From contig NZ_JAESWC010000002.1 in NCBI RefSeq assembly GCF_016765585.1, positions 1,364,001 to 1,428,000 of the forward strand: a stretch of DNA of 64,000 nt, in the 5' to 3' direction. This DNA comes from Clostridium rhizosphaerae (GTDB lineage Bacteria > Bacillota > Clostridia > Clostridiales > Clostridiaceae). The translations under genes were made by a program, and so were the position numbers. Position 1 is the stretch's first letter. The number at the start of each line of letters is the position of its first letter. The notes under the pieces were generated by a model. It was not told the origin of the DNA and did not search any database. It saw nothing but the letters and a program-made list of their open reading frames with translations. This document shows, one piece after another, positions 36,897 through 45,743 of the stretch.

Positions 36897-37148
36897 CCTC
36901 CTTTCACTCGGAACACTGGGTAGTCTATCTCACTCGCTCCCGCTCGCAGACCACCCGTTAAAGTCCATTTAGGACTTTAACCTCCTTTCACTCGGAACAC
37001 TGGGTAGTCTATCTCACTCGCTCCCGCTCGCAGACCACCCGTTAAAGTCCATTTAGGACTTTAACCTCCTTTCACTCGGAACACTGGGTAGTCTATCTCA
37101 CTCGCTCCCGCTCGCAGACCACCCGTTAAAGTCCATTTAGGACTTTAA
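36897..37148 (-). repeat. Three identical 84-bp tandem units of a two-hairpin intercistronic repeat
   Basis: Exactly 3 x 84 bases between the E1-beta and E2 genes; by eye all three copies are identical. Read on the minus strand each unit has stem A TTAAAGTCC-TAAAT-GGACTTTAA, then stem B GGGTGGTCT / AGACTACCC around a GCGAGCGGGAGCGAG-type loop, then CCGAGTGAAAGGAGG, which doubles as a Shine-Dalgarno. The last unit provides the SD for E2. The same unit design recurs at 48232-48455 and 54475-54556. Confidence 0.95.
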
Positions 37149-37151
37149 CCT

Positions 37152-38129
37152 TTAGAATCTTGCTACTTTTCTAATGCCATCAGCTATTCTCTTTGAATCT
37201 AAGAGATAATGATGTTCTCCTCTTGGAAGAGGAACAGTTATATCAAAGCCAGCAAGTCTTGTTGGAGGTGTCTCCAGATTTAAAAAGGCTCCTTCGTTTA
37301 CTATGGATATAAGCTCTGCTCCTGGACCATAGGTCTTACATGCCTCATGAACAACCACAAATCGTCCTGTCTTTTTGACTGATTCAATAATTGTATCCTT
37401 ATCTATAGGTGATATGGTTCTTAAGTCTATGAGTTCAACACTAATTCCTTCTTCTTCAAGCTGTTTAACTGCTTTTTCTGTCTCTCTTAAATAAGCGCCC
37501 CAGGCAACTACTGTTATGTCATTTCCAGGCTTAACAACCTTTGCTTTTCCAATTGGAATTACATAGTCCTCCTCTGGAACCTCCTGTTTAAAGGCTCTAT
37601 ATATTTTTGTAGGTTCTAGGAATAACACAGGATCCTCATCTCTAATTGCTGCAAGCAAAAGTCCTTTTGCATCGTAAGGAGTTGATGGCACAACAACTTT
37701 AAGTCCAGGAATGTGTCCAAACAAGGTTTCTAAATTTTCGGAGTGATGTTCTAATGCTCTTATACCTCCCCCATGAGGCATTCTTATAACCATTGGAAGG
37801 TTAAATCTTCCTCTAGTTCTGTTCCTCATACGAGCTACATGAGAAACAATTTGATCATAACCCGGGAAAACAAAACCTGAAAACTGTATTTCAGCAATTG
37901 GTTTTAATCCATTTATCGCCATGCCAACAGCTGTTCCAATAATAGCTGCTTCAGCAAGCGGTGTATCAAAACATCTATCCTTACCATGTTTTTTTTGAAG
38001 GTCTACAGTTGCTCTGAAGACTCCTCCTTCAACTCCTACGTCTTCACCAAAAACAACAACGCTTTTATCTCTAGCCATCTCCTGATCTAAAGCTTGATTA
38101 ATTGCTCCTATTACATTTAAAAGTGCCAT
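37152..38129 (-). CDS. pdhB: Pyruvate-type dehydrogenase E1 beta subunit
   Basis: 325-residue thiamine-diphosphate enzyme half, forming an alpha2-beta2 E1 with the preceding gene. Typical stretches: FGEDVGVEGGVFRAT, the AEIQFSGFVFPG segment, RMPHGGGIRALEHHSE and HEACKTYGPGAEL. SD AGGAGGAAAC before the ATG; the E1-alpha stop codon is one base upstream, so translation is probably coupled. Its stop codon is three bases from the repeat at 36897-37148. Confidence 0.93.
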   Translation of the reverse strand: MALLNVIGAINQALDQEMARDKSVVVFGEDVGVEGGVFRATVDLQKKHGKDRCFDTPLAEAAIIGTAVGMAINGLKPIAEIQFSGFVFPGYDQIVSHVARMRNRTRGRFNLPMVIRMPHGGGIRALEHHSENLETLFGHIPGLKVVVPSTPYDAKGLLLAAIRDEDPVLFLEPTKIYRAFKQEVPEEDYVIPIGKAKVVKPGNDITVVAWGAYLRETEKAVKQLEEEGISVELIDLRTISPIDKDTIIESVKKTGRFVVVHEACKTYGPGAELISIVNEGAFLNLETPPTRLAGFDITVPLPRGEHHYLLDSKRIADGIRKVARF

Positions 38130-38130
38130 G

Positions 38131-39216
38131 CTAGTTTCCTCCTTTCTCTAAGTATGCCTTATATTCTTCATACTGCTCAACAAGATGCTTGGGCATTTCT
38201 GCATAGTGATATTTAAATATGTCTAATGGTTCAGTATTACCAGAAGCCTCAACCTTTTTAAATACCTCCAAGGCATACTTTTCATATTCTTCTATTTGTT
38301 CTATATCTTTTTCTTCACTCCATAGTCCTTTATCAATTAGATATTTTTTCAATCGCTTCAACGGATCCTTTCCCTTCCATTCTTCAACTTCACTATCTTC
38401 TCTATATCTTGTAGGATCATCCGATGTAGTATGGGCACCTAATCTATAAGTCAGCGCCTCAATAAGAGTTGCTCCTCCTCCATTTCTTGCTCTGTCTACT
38501 GCTTCCTTTGTAGCTGCATACATAGCCAACAAATCATTTCCATCTACTTGTATTCCAGGAATACCATAGGCTACTGCCTTTTGGGCGATAGTTTTTGATT
38601 TAGTTTGAATATTTCTTGAAACTGAAATAGCGTATTGATTATTTTGTACTATGAATACTACCGGTGCATTAAATACACCTGCAAAATTTAGAGCCTCATG
38701 AAAATCTCCCTCAGAAGTTCCACCGTCACCTATATAAGCTATAGTAACTTCATCTTCTCCTTTTATATTGGAAGCCATAGCTATTCCAACAGCATGATTA
38801 AACTGAGTTGCTATTGGTACAGCTATAGGGAGCATCTTAACATTTTCAGGCAGATTGCTTCCCATTTCATTCCCAAACCAATATAAATAGACTTTTTCTA
38901 AAGACATACCTTTTGTGAGCCATGCCCCTAAGTCTCTAAAAGCTGGTACTAGCCAATCTTTTTCTTCAATGGCAGCAGCTGAACCAACCTGAGCAGCTTC
39001 CTGCCCTGTGTTTGGTGCATAAGTAAGCATTCTTCCCTGCCTTTGTAGTTGTAGTGCTTTATTATCTGCACATCTTGTCAACAGCATTGTTTTATACATA
39101 CCTATTAATTTCTCATTATCAATTTCTGGAACTAAACTTTCATCTAAAACGTTTCCATTTTTGTCTAAAATTCTAAACATCTTTCCTTCAAGCGGATTAT
39201 ATTTTTCAGGTAACAT
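38131..39216 (-). CDS. pdhA: Pyruvate-type dehydrogenase E1 alpha subunit
   Basis: 361-residue TPP-binding subunit. The TPP motif is GDGGTSEGDFHEALNFAG, with the NNQYAIS end; the phospholoop-like RLGAHTTSDDPTRYR is present. Overall layout (N-terminal FRILDKNGNV, YAPNTGQEAAQ) matches Bacillus PdhA more closely than acetoin or branched-chain enzymes, but these cannot be fully separated by eye. First gene of the operon; SD GAAGGAGGATTAAC. Confidence 0.9.
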   Translation of the reverse strand: MLPEKYNPLEGKMFRILDKNGNVLDESLVPEIDNEKLIGMYKTMLLTRCADNKALQLQRQGRMLTYAPNTGQEAAQVGSAAAIEEKDWLVPAFRDLGAWLTKGMSLEKVYLYWFGNEMGSNLPENVKMLPIAVPIATQFNHAVGIAMASNIKGEDEVTIAYIGDGGTSEGDFHEALNFAGVFNAPVVFIVQNNQYAISVSRNIQTKSKTIAQKAVAYGIPGIQVDGNDLLAMYAATKEAVDRARNGGGATLIEALTYRLGAHTTSDDPTRYREDSEVEEWKGKDPLKRLKKYLIDKGLWSEEKDIEQIEEYEKYALEVFKKVEASGNTEPLDIFKYHYAEMPKHLVEQYEEYKAYLEKGGN

Positions 39217-39356
39217 TTGTTAATCCTCCTTCTATTTTTCCGACCATTATTAATAATATTTTCCATTAACTAAAATATAACTCAATTGCAATGTAAATTC
39301 AATATCCTTTGATAATTATTATTAAATAATTTTTATTAATAAATTAACGTAAAAAA

Positions 39357-39391
39357 ATAGAAAGGAAAGCTATTAATAAGCATCCCTTTCT
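39357..39391 (-). terminator. Terminator of the NlpC/P60 gene
   Basis: TAGAAAGG / CCTTTCTA stem just beyond the stop codon, followed on the minus strand by seven T. Confidence 0.75.
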
Positions 39392-39398
39392 ACTTTAA

Positions 39399-40304
39399 CT
39401 AAATTATTCTTCTTGCTGTAATATATCGGCTTTCCCAAAATGCTGTAGTTATGTCTGTTATTTTCACTACATCACCTGTTTTAGGACTGTGAATCATTTT
39501 GCCGTTGCCTAAGTAAATGCCTACATGAGAAATCCTCCCATCACCTGCAAGCGAATAAAATACTAGATCTCCTGGCTCTAAATTTTGCCTTGATACTGCA
39601 ACTCCTTGTTTAGCCTGCTCATAGGAAACTCGATTCAAATTAATCCCTGCACTTTTAAAAACATACTGTGTAAATCCAGAGCAATCAAATCCCCCGTCCT
39701 GTAGTGAACTTCCTCCCCAGACATAAGGTGTGCCAAGTAAGGACTTAGATAAAGAAAGAATCTTATCAATTCTCTGCTGCCTTGTACTGACGTTTACATC
39801 TAATTTTAAATAATTTTTGCTTACCCATCCGGTTCTCCCATCTGAAAGTCTTATTTGATACCAGTTGCCAGATTCCCCTATGACCTTTACTCTGTTTCCA
39901 TGCCAAAGTAAATGCATTATGGAATATGAAGTTGATGGACCCTTTCTAACATTTAATCTAGAGGCTGTTACTGTTCCAGTAGCATCTAGTCTGTTTGATT
40001 CAAAAGAGGCTGGTGCAGCCTGAACTTGATTTGTAGTCGGTGTTTCTGCATGTACTTTAGCATGACCTGCAAAAGGTATAGTTCCAATAACTAAGGCTCC
40101 AAGCATCAATTTGATTGAATTAATCCTAATATTTGAAAACTTATCCTCGACCAGCTTATTAACTTCACCATTTAATGTAAGAATATTTTTTTTAACATCA
40201 TCAATTATCTCACTTGAAAATTCGGCTTTTTCACTATTTAAATAAATTATAAGGTTATATCCGTTTCTATCTTTTACTATTTTATATCCCTTGTACCAAT
40301 TCAT
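39399..40304 (-). CDS. SH3 and NlpC/P60-domain cell-wall hydrolase with N-terminal cytoplasmic extension
   Basis: 301-residue peptidoglycan endopeptidase. Residues 1-63 are a charged, non-signal region (YKGYKIVKDRNGYNLIIYL), then a hydrophobic anchor (about 64-85, IKLMLGALVIGTIPFAGHA), a bacterial SH3 domain (about 108-165, SRLNVRKGPSTSYS to GWVSKNYLKL) and the NlpC/P60 domain (about 180-300) with catalytic Cys in GGFDCSGFT, His in RISHVGIYLG and the third polar His in MIHSPKTGD. Start at 40304 has GGGGAGGCTG upstream. A small fold-back repeat lies immediately upstream (40340-40387). Confidence 0.9.
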   Translation of the reverse strand: MNWYKGYKIVKDRNGYNLIIYLNSEKAEFSSEIIDDVKKNILTLNGEVNKLVEDKFSNIRINSIKLMLGALVIGTIPFAGHAKVHAETPTTNQVQAAPASFESNRLDATGTVTASRLNVRKGPSTSYSIMHLLWHGNRVKVIGESGNWYQIRLSDGRTGWVSKNYLKLDVNVSTRQQRIDKILSLSKSLLGTPYVWGGSSLQDGGFDCSGFTQYVFKSAGINLNRVSYEQAKQGVAVSRQNLEPGDLVFYSLAGDGRISHVGIYLGNGKMIHSPKTGDVVKITDITTAFWESRYITARRII

Positions 40305-40339
40305 AAAATTCAGCCTCCCCAAGTTAAAACAAATATACA

Positions 40340-40387
40340 CAATGCAAAAGTTCTAATCCCTTCATGATGTAAGAACTTTATTGCATT
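40340..40387. repeat. Short fold-back repeat, copy 1
   Basis: CAATGC(A)AAAGTTCT pairs with AGAACTTTATTGCATT around a short centre with ATGATG. It shares both arms with the longer element at 63702-63799, and looks like a version of it with the middle deleted. It lies in the 5' region of the NlpC gene. Confidence 0.7.
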
Positions 40388-40471
40388 CAATATAGATGAA
40401 ACTTATTTCTTCTTTTATAGAGTTGCCAAATGTAAAGTAAAAAATCCCATGTTAATTAAGGTTTCATAATA

Positions 40472-40532
40472 AAAAAAGAAGATAACAAGATATCTTCCTA
40501 TCTTCTTATCTTCTTATCTTCTTATCTTCTTA
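40472..40532 (-). terminator. nrdG terminator built from an 8-bp tandem repeat
   Basis: Minus strand has AAGAAGAT-type units repeated about five times (40491-40532), then TATCTTG and TTATCTTCTTTTTTT. Any of the AGAAGATAA copies can pair with TTATCTTCT, so the terminator has several alternative registers. Confidence 0.65.
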
Positions 40533-40539
40533 ATAAACT

Positions 40540-41061
40540 TTATTTATTAACGTCTAAAGCAACAGCTTTCATTACTTCTAAACTTCCCTGCACATCAATT
40601 ATTCTTTGATTAGAGGAACCTCTGAATCTCAGACTGCTGTCTTTTTTGGCTTCTTCAAATTTACCATCAACTAAAATATCCACATAACTTAGCAATTCAT
40701 TCCATCCCTGTCTATGATATTGATGCTCTAATATATACTCAAAAGTATAACCTGTATAACACCACACATTAAGGCCGAATTTTTTAACTTCCTTTGCAAT
40801 ATATGCGAACTTATCAGCTTGCTCCCAAGGTTCGCCTCCTGAAAAAGTTACTCCTTTTAATAATGGATTATTACGTATATCTTCTATTATTTTATCCATA
40901 TTTAAAAGTTCCCCATCAGTATAAGAATGAGTATGAGGACTAAAGCAGCCCTTGCAATTATGAGGACAACCTTGTGCAAACAACACTCTTCTTATTCCTA
41001 TCCCATTTACCAAACTTTCCGGCAATATTGCAGCCAATCTAATTGTATTATCTTCTTTCAT
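40540..41061 (-). CDS. nrdG: Anaerobic ribonucleotide reductase activating protein
   Basis: 173-residue radical-SAM enzyme that generates the glycyl radical on NrdD. The 4Fe-4S cysteines are C32, C36 and C39 (GCPHNCKGCF, the CX3CX2C spacing), and the SAM-contact GGE is in FSGGEPWEQ. SD GGTGAGCAATT. It follows nrdD by 48 bases and completes the class III system. Confidence 0.95.
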   Translation of the reverse strand: MKEDNTIRLAAILPESLVNGIGIRRVLFAQGCPHNCKGCFSPHTHSYTDGELLNMDKIIEDIRNNPLLKGVTFSGGEPWEQADKFAYIAKEVKKFGLNVWCYTGYTFEYILEHQYHRQGWNELLSYVDILVDGKFEEAKKDSSLRFRGSSNQRIIDVQGSLEVMKAVALDVNK

Positions 41062-41109
41062 AATTGCTCACCATTATTAAAAGTTATCCACATTTTGTTT
41101 TATATTTTT

Positions 41110-43233
41110 CTAACAATTCACATTATTATAAACAGTATTATGTTTATCAGTATGAGCTTTTCTATCCGCTCTTTCAGCATACTTTCCGGCCCCGAATCTT
41201 TCGTCTAAACTTAAGTATCCAGTTACTCTTGAAATACCTTGAATATTATAGCTTCCACATTTAGTACATTTATGTTCTCCGCTTCCTAAATATGTGCCGC
41301 AATCTCTACAGTATCTAATATGAAAATTAATTCCTATATAACTTATGTTTGTATGTTTATACGCATAATTTAGTATATCCATTATAATATCTTCAGATGG
41401 ATAATCATCAAGCTCAATATAGCTTATATGTCCAGCATTACAAAGCTTATGATAAGGAGCCTCTATATCTATTTTATCTTTAATTGATACTGGAAAACCT
41501 ACAGGTATGTGATAGCTGTTTGTATAATATTCCTTATCAGTCACACCTTTTATTTCTCCAAAAACCTTTTTATCCTGAAGAATAAATCTTCCGCTTAGCC
41601 CCTCTGCTGGTGTAGCATATGTACTCCAATTGAGCTTTGTTTCTTCAGTAAGCTTGTCTGTGTAATTTCTGATATGTGTTGCTATCTTAAAGCCTAATTC
41701 TCTAGCATATTCATCTTCTCCATGATGCTTTCCAACTAAGGCAGTAAGAGTTTCTGCAAGTCCAATCCAACCTATAGACCAAGTCCCCTGTTTTAAGATT
41801 GGCTCTATAGAATCGTCTGGACTTAAGCCTTCTGAACCCTTCATAAGCCCTTGTCCTGCTACGAAAGGCAAATCCTTAATCCTTAATCTTTTTAGAACAT
41901 TATATCTGTGTATAAGTGCTTCCTTTGCAAGCTCTAACTTAGCATCTAGAAGAGAAAAGAATTTATCGATATCACCTTTTGCTAATATTCCGATCCTTGG
42001 AAGATTTATAGTTGTAGGTGCTATATTTCCTCTTCCTTTCGTACCAGGCTCGCCGTTTATATTTGACATTGTATATGTTCTACAACCCATTGTGGCAGGC
42101 ATATAGCCTCTATCATAATATAACTTATTAAAATCAGCATCTATATTCATAAAAGTTGGATTCATTCTTTTGCTGGCAACTCTAGCAGCAAGCTTAAATA
42201 GATAATAATAAGGATCATTAACTTCTCTGTTAACTCCTTCTTTTACTCTAAAGATTATATTAGGAAATATAGGCTGTTCTCCTTTTCCTAATCCTCTTTC
42301 ATATTCAAGTAAAAATATTTCACATACCAAGGCAGAGTCTTTATTATATGGTATTCCCAAATTAATAGAGCTAAAAGGTACCTGGCTTCCAGCCCTTGAG
42401 TGCATTGTATTTAGGTTGTAAACTATCCCCTGCATAGCCTGATGAATAGTTTTTATAAGCTTCTTTTCAACTGCTTCTTCTAGTTTTGTACCCTCTAGAC
42501 CCAATTCCTCTAGTTCTTTTCTTACTTCCTGTCTGGTAGGTTCGACAAAAACTCCCATGTCATTATCAAAGTCTGGATGAGATTGTCCACCAAACATATC
42601 GTTTTGTGTAGATTGAAGAAGGATACAGGAAAGCTCTGCCGCTGATTCTATACGTCTTGGTCTATTTATTGTTCCGTAACCTGTATTAAAGCCTCTTTCT
42701 AATACTTCCTTTGTTGGTATATGTAAACAATTTGTAGTCAAATTGTAAGAATCAAGATCATGATAATATATATCTCCGTTTTCATGAGCCTTTGCCAAAT
42801 GTTTAGGCATCATAGCCAGGTTATGCCACTTGTTTGACTCACTAGCTATTCTTAGAAGTTTTGAACTAAAGTTATTTCCTACATTAGCATTATCCCTGTC
42901 TGTCTCCACTCCTATTTGCTCAATAGCTTTCATTAGATCTGATTTTACTTCCCTAATTTTCGTTCTTTCTTTTCTATAGTTTGAATATGTACTTTTTAGG
43001 ATTTTGAAATCATTTTCAAGTAAGGTTTGTTCAACTATGTTTTGAATCTCTTCAACATAAATTTCATCTTTATTTAAGTCTTCAAGCTTTTTTATAGCTT
43101 TTTGAGTGAGCTTAACAGCTTCACTTTCCTTAAGATTATAGGCGATCTCATCTGCAGCGCCCTTTATTGCATTTGCAATCTTAAGGGAGTTAAATTCAGT
43201 TTTTCTTCCGTCTCTCTTAACAACATGTAGCAT
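41110..43233 (-). CDS. nrdD: Anaerobic (class III) ribonucleoside-triphosphate reductase
   Basis: 707-residue enzyme reducing ribonucleotides without oxygen. N-terminal ATP-cone (about 1-90, VVKRDGRKTEFNSLKI), the large barrel, a C-terminal four-Cys zinc site (CRDCGTYLGSGEHKCTKCG) and the glycyl radical residue at about G672 in RVTGYL. SD TTGGGGAGG precedes the ATG. Operon nrdD-nrdG. The ATP-cone points to dATP feedback inhibition. Confidence 0.97.
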   Translation of the reverse strand: MLHVVKRDGRKTEFNSLKIANAIKGAADEIAYNLKESEAVKLTQKAIKKLEDLNKDEIYVEEIQNIVEQTLLENDFKILKSTYSNYRKERTKIREVKSDLMKAIEQIGVETDRDNANVGNNFSSKLLRIASESNKWHNLAMMPKHLAKAHENGDIYYHDLDSYNLTTNCLHIPTKEVLERGFNTGYGTINRPRRIESAAELSCILLQSTQNDMFGGQSHPDFDNDMGVFVEPTRQEVRKELEELGLEGTKLEEAVEKKLIKTIHQAMQGIVYNLNTMHSRAGSQVPFSSINLGIPYNKDSALVCEIFLLEYERGLGKGEQPIFPNIIFRVKEGVNREVNDPYYYLFKLAARVASKRMNPTFMNIDADFNKLYYDRGYMPATMGCRTYTMSNINGEPGTKGRGNIAPTTINLPRIGILAKGDIDKFFSLLDAKLELAKEALIHRYNVLKRLRIKDLPFVAGQGLMKGSEGLSPDDSIEPILKQGTWSIGWIGLAETLTALVGKHHGEDEYARELGFKIATHIRNYTDKLTEETKLNWSTYATPAEGLSGRFILQDKKVFGEIKGVTDKEYYTNSYHIPVGFPVSIKDKIDIEAPYHKLCNAGHISYIELDDYPSEDIIMDILNYAYKHTNISYIGINFHIRYCRDCGTYLGSGEHKCTKCGSYNIQGISRVTGYLSLDERFGAGKYAERADRKAHTDKHNTVYNNVNC

Positions 43234-43251
43234 TATTTTTCCTCCCCAAGT

Positions 43252-43301
43252 ACCATATATTGTATCTTGCTTATTATACCCTAGGAAAATTTTTATGGCA
43301 A
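43252..43301 (-). promoter_or_regulatory. nrdD promoter with possible NrdR box
   Basis: Minus strand: -35 TTGCCA (43296-43301), 17-base spacer, -10 TATAAT (43273-43278). Just downstream, ATACAATATATGGTA (43252-43266) resembles the NrdR box core. Only one convincing box is visible, whereas NrdR usually uses two. Confidence 0.55.
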
Positions 43302-43465
43302 TTTTAAAAATAACATTGTAGATACATTAACACACATTATATAACTTTACCTTTAATTTTTACTATTTTTTAATGATAATCTTATGTTGCTTTTTATTTT
43401 AAATCATAAACTTATAATTACCGCATATAATTATTATGTTATATATGTTATTTGGAGATGGTTCA

Positions 43466-44458
43466 ATGAGAAAAAAGCTAATACTTATGACAAGTCTTAT
43501 AATGACACTAAGTATTCTTTCTGGATGTTCAAAGGAAAAAGCTGTTGAAACAGTAAGCAAAGTTTCTAATGACAAAAAATATATTTCTCCTTATACTGGT
43601 GAAACAGTAGATGAAAAAACTTCTAGAAACATACCTTTTATGGCCATAATTGAAAACTCTAACGATGCAAGACCTCAATCTGGGCTTGTAGATGCCGACA
43701 TTGTTTATGAAACTATGGCTGAGGGAGGGATACCAAGATTTATTGCATTATTTCAGAAAAATACTCCTGAAAAGATTGGACCAATACGAAGTGCCCGTGC
43801 TTACTTTTTAAATATATCAAGAGAATATAACTTACCTTTTGCTCACTGTGGTTACAGTGAAGAAGCTGAAAATATGATCAAGAATGATAATCTTATGACT
43901 CTTAATGAATTTACATATACAGGCTTTTACTGGAGAGACAAAGAAAGAAAGGCTCCACATAATTTATATACCTCTGCTAAAAGGTTAAGAGAAGCTATAA
44001 GCAATAGAGGTTATACAGATAGAGCTACTAATAAACCTAAATTTAATAAAGACTTTTGGCTAAGTGATAATAGCTCAAAAGCAAGCAGTATTTTACTAAT
44101 ACTTAATAAGTACTACTCTACTAGTTATACCTATAGAGATGGAAAATATTATAAGTCTATGAACGAAGAGGCCTCTTTGAACAAAGATGACAAACGCCCA
44201 ATAGCTGTTACCAATGTTGTTGTTCAGGCAACAAATATAAAGCTTCAAAAGGATAACCAACATTTAGATATTGCTTTAGTTGGTGAAGGTACTGGCTATG
44301 TTTTCAGTAATGGAAGATACACAAAAATGACTTGGTCCAGAAAGGATATAGCTTCTCCTACTATACTTAAGGATGAGAAAGGACTTGATATTCCATTAAA
44401 TCCGGGTAATACTTGGTGGCATATTATTGATAAGAGCAACCCTGTTGAAATAAAATAA
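43466..44458 (+). CDS. DUF3048-domain lipoprotein (YerB-like)
   Basis: 330-residue lipoprotein; lipobox LSGC puts the lipidated Cys at residue 21. The DUF3048 region is clear (PFMAIIENSNDARPQSGL, then ADIVYETMAEGGIPRFIALF, GPIRSARAYF). It has no assigned function; relatives include YerB of Bacillus. Start at 43466 follows TTTGGAGATGG; an upstream in-frame ATG lacks an SD. Monocistronic with a strong terminator. Confidence 0.87.
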   Translation: MRKKLILMTSLIMTLSILSGCSKEKAVETVSKVSNDKKYISPYTGETVDEKTSRNIPFMAIIENSNDARPQSGLVDADIVYETMAEGGIPRFIALFQKNTPEKIGPIRSARAYFLNISREYNLPFAHCGYSEEAENMIKNDNLMTLNEFTYTGFYWRDKERKAPHNLYTSAKRLREAISNRGYTDRATNKPKFNKDFWLSDNSSKASSILLILNKYYSTSYTYRDGKYYKSMNEEASLNKDDKRPIAVTNVVVQATNIKLQKDNQHLDIALVGEGTGYVFSNGRYTKMTWSRKDIASPTILKDEKGLDIPLNPGNTWWHIIDKSNPVEIK

Positions 44459-44485
44459 GTAGATTGCAGTGCAATCTACTTATTT
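44452..44485. terminator. Bidirectional terminator DUF3048 / malic enzyme
   Basis: AAATAAGTAGATTGCA / TGCAATCTACTTATTT, a near perfect long stem with a tiny loop between convergent genes. Confidence 0.85.
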
Positions 44486-44489
44486 ATCA

Positions 44490-45719
44490 TTATATTCCTA
44501 AAAGCTTTTTAGTATGTTCTTCAACCATTTCTGGTGTCACATCAGTTTTTCTTGCTACTCCTGTTTTTATAGCAGCTTCAGCTACTTTTTTTGCAACAAG
44601 TGGTGCAATTCTTAAATCAAAGGCAGCTGGCATTACATAATCTTCATTTAATTCGTTTTCTGATATAACTGATGCTATAGCATAAGCAGCAGCTATTTTC
44701 ATTTCATCATTTATTTCTTTTGCTCTTACGTCAAGCGCTCCTCTGAATATTCCTGGGAAAGCAACAACGTTATTAACTTGATTTGGAAAATCTGATCTTC
44801 CGGTACAAACAACTCTTGCACCAGCCTTTTTAGCTACATCTGGAAGTATTTCTGGATTAGGATTAGCCATAGCCATTATTATAGAATCCTTATTCATAGA
44901 TTTTACCATTTCTTCAGTAACACAATTTGCAACTGATACACCTAAGAATATATCTGCTCCTTTTAAAGCATCTGCCAAGGTTCCTTTTACCTTTTGTTTG
45001 TTTGAAATTTTAGCCATTTCATCTTTATACTTATTCATTCCCTCTGGTCTGCCTTCATATATAGGGCCCTTTGTATCGCATAAAATTATATCTTTCATAC
45101 CCATCTTTAGAAGAAGCTTAGAAATAGCAATACCTGCAGCTCCAGCTCCATTTATAACTGCTACAACATCTTCAATCTTTTTATTAATAAGTTTAAGCGC
45201 ATTTATTAAACAAGCTGCTGAAACTACAGCAGTTCCATGCTGATCATCATGAAATATAGGAATATTAGATATTTTCTTAAGTCTTTCCTCTATCTCAAAG
45301 CATTCTGGTGCCTTTATATCTTCAAGGTTTATTCCACCAAAGGTTGGTTCCATAAGTTTAACTGTATCCACTATTTTATCTATATCTTTAGTATCCAGGC
45401 ATATTGGGAAAGCATCTACTCCAGCAAAGGCTTTAAATAGTACTGCCTTACCTTCCATAACAGGAAGCCCTGCTCCAGCTCCGATATCACCAAGACCTAA
45501 TACAGCAGTTCCATTAGTAACTACAGCAACCCAGTTTCCCTTTGAAGTATAATCATAAATTGTTTCATAATTTTTATTTATTTCAAGACATGGTTCAGCA
45601 ACTCCAGGAGTATATGCAAGTGTCATATCCTCTTTTGTCTTTACTGGAACCTTGCAGTGAAGTGCTATTTTACCTTCGTTGTCTTTGTGAAATTTTAGAG
45701 CAGTCTCTCTTAAATTCAT
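44490..45719 (-). CDS. NAD-dependent malic enzyme
   Basis: 409-residue oxidative decarboxylase, malate to pyruvate. N-terminal [12 protein letters not shown] and the catalytic region with [21 protein letters not shown]; the NAD-binding Rossmann motif is [12 protein letters not shown]. Start at 45719 (fourth in-frame ATG/ATA, nine bases from AGGAG) is preferred over the ATG at 45728, which touches the SD. It follows aspA by 24 bases, in a likely aspartate-to-pyruvate route. Confidence 0.92.
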   Translation of the reverse strand: MNLRETALKFHKDNEGKIALHCKVPVKTKEDMTLAYTPGVAEPCLEINKNYETIYDYTSKGNWVAVVTNGTAVLGLGDIGAGAGLPVMEGKAVLFKAFAGVDAFPICLDTKDIDKIVDTVKLMEPTFGGINLEDIKAPECFEIEERLKKISNIPIFHDDQHGTAVVSAACLINALKLINKKIEDVVAVINGAGAAGIAISKLLLKMGMKDIILCDTKGPIYEGRPEGMNKYKDEMAKISNKQKVKGTLADALKGADIFLGVSVANCVTEEMVKSMNKDSIIMAMANPNPEILPDVAKKAGARVVCTGRSDFPNQVNNVVAFPGIFRGALDVRAKEINDEMKIAAAYAIASVISENELNEDYVMPAAFDLRIAPLVAKKVAEAAIKTGVARKTDVTPEMVEEHTKKLLGI

Positions 45720-45743
45720 TATCATCATCTCCTAAATTATTAT

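Noticed and set aside
36897-37148. Tandem 84-bp array as a CRISPR
   Set aside because: The repeats are contiguous and identical with no spacers, and no cas gene is nearby.
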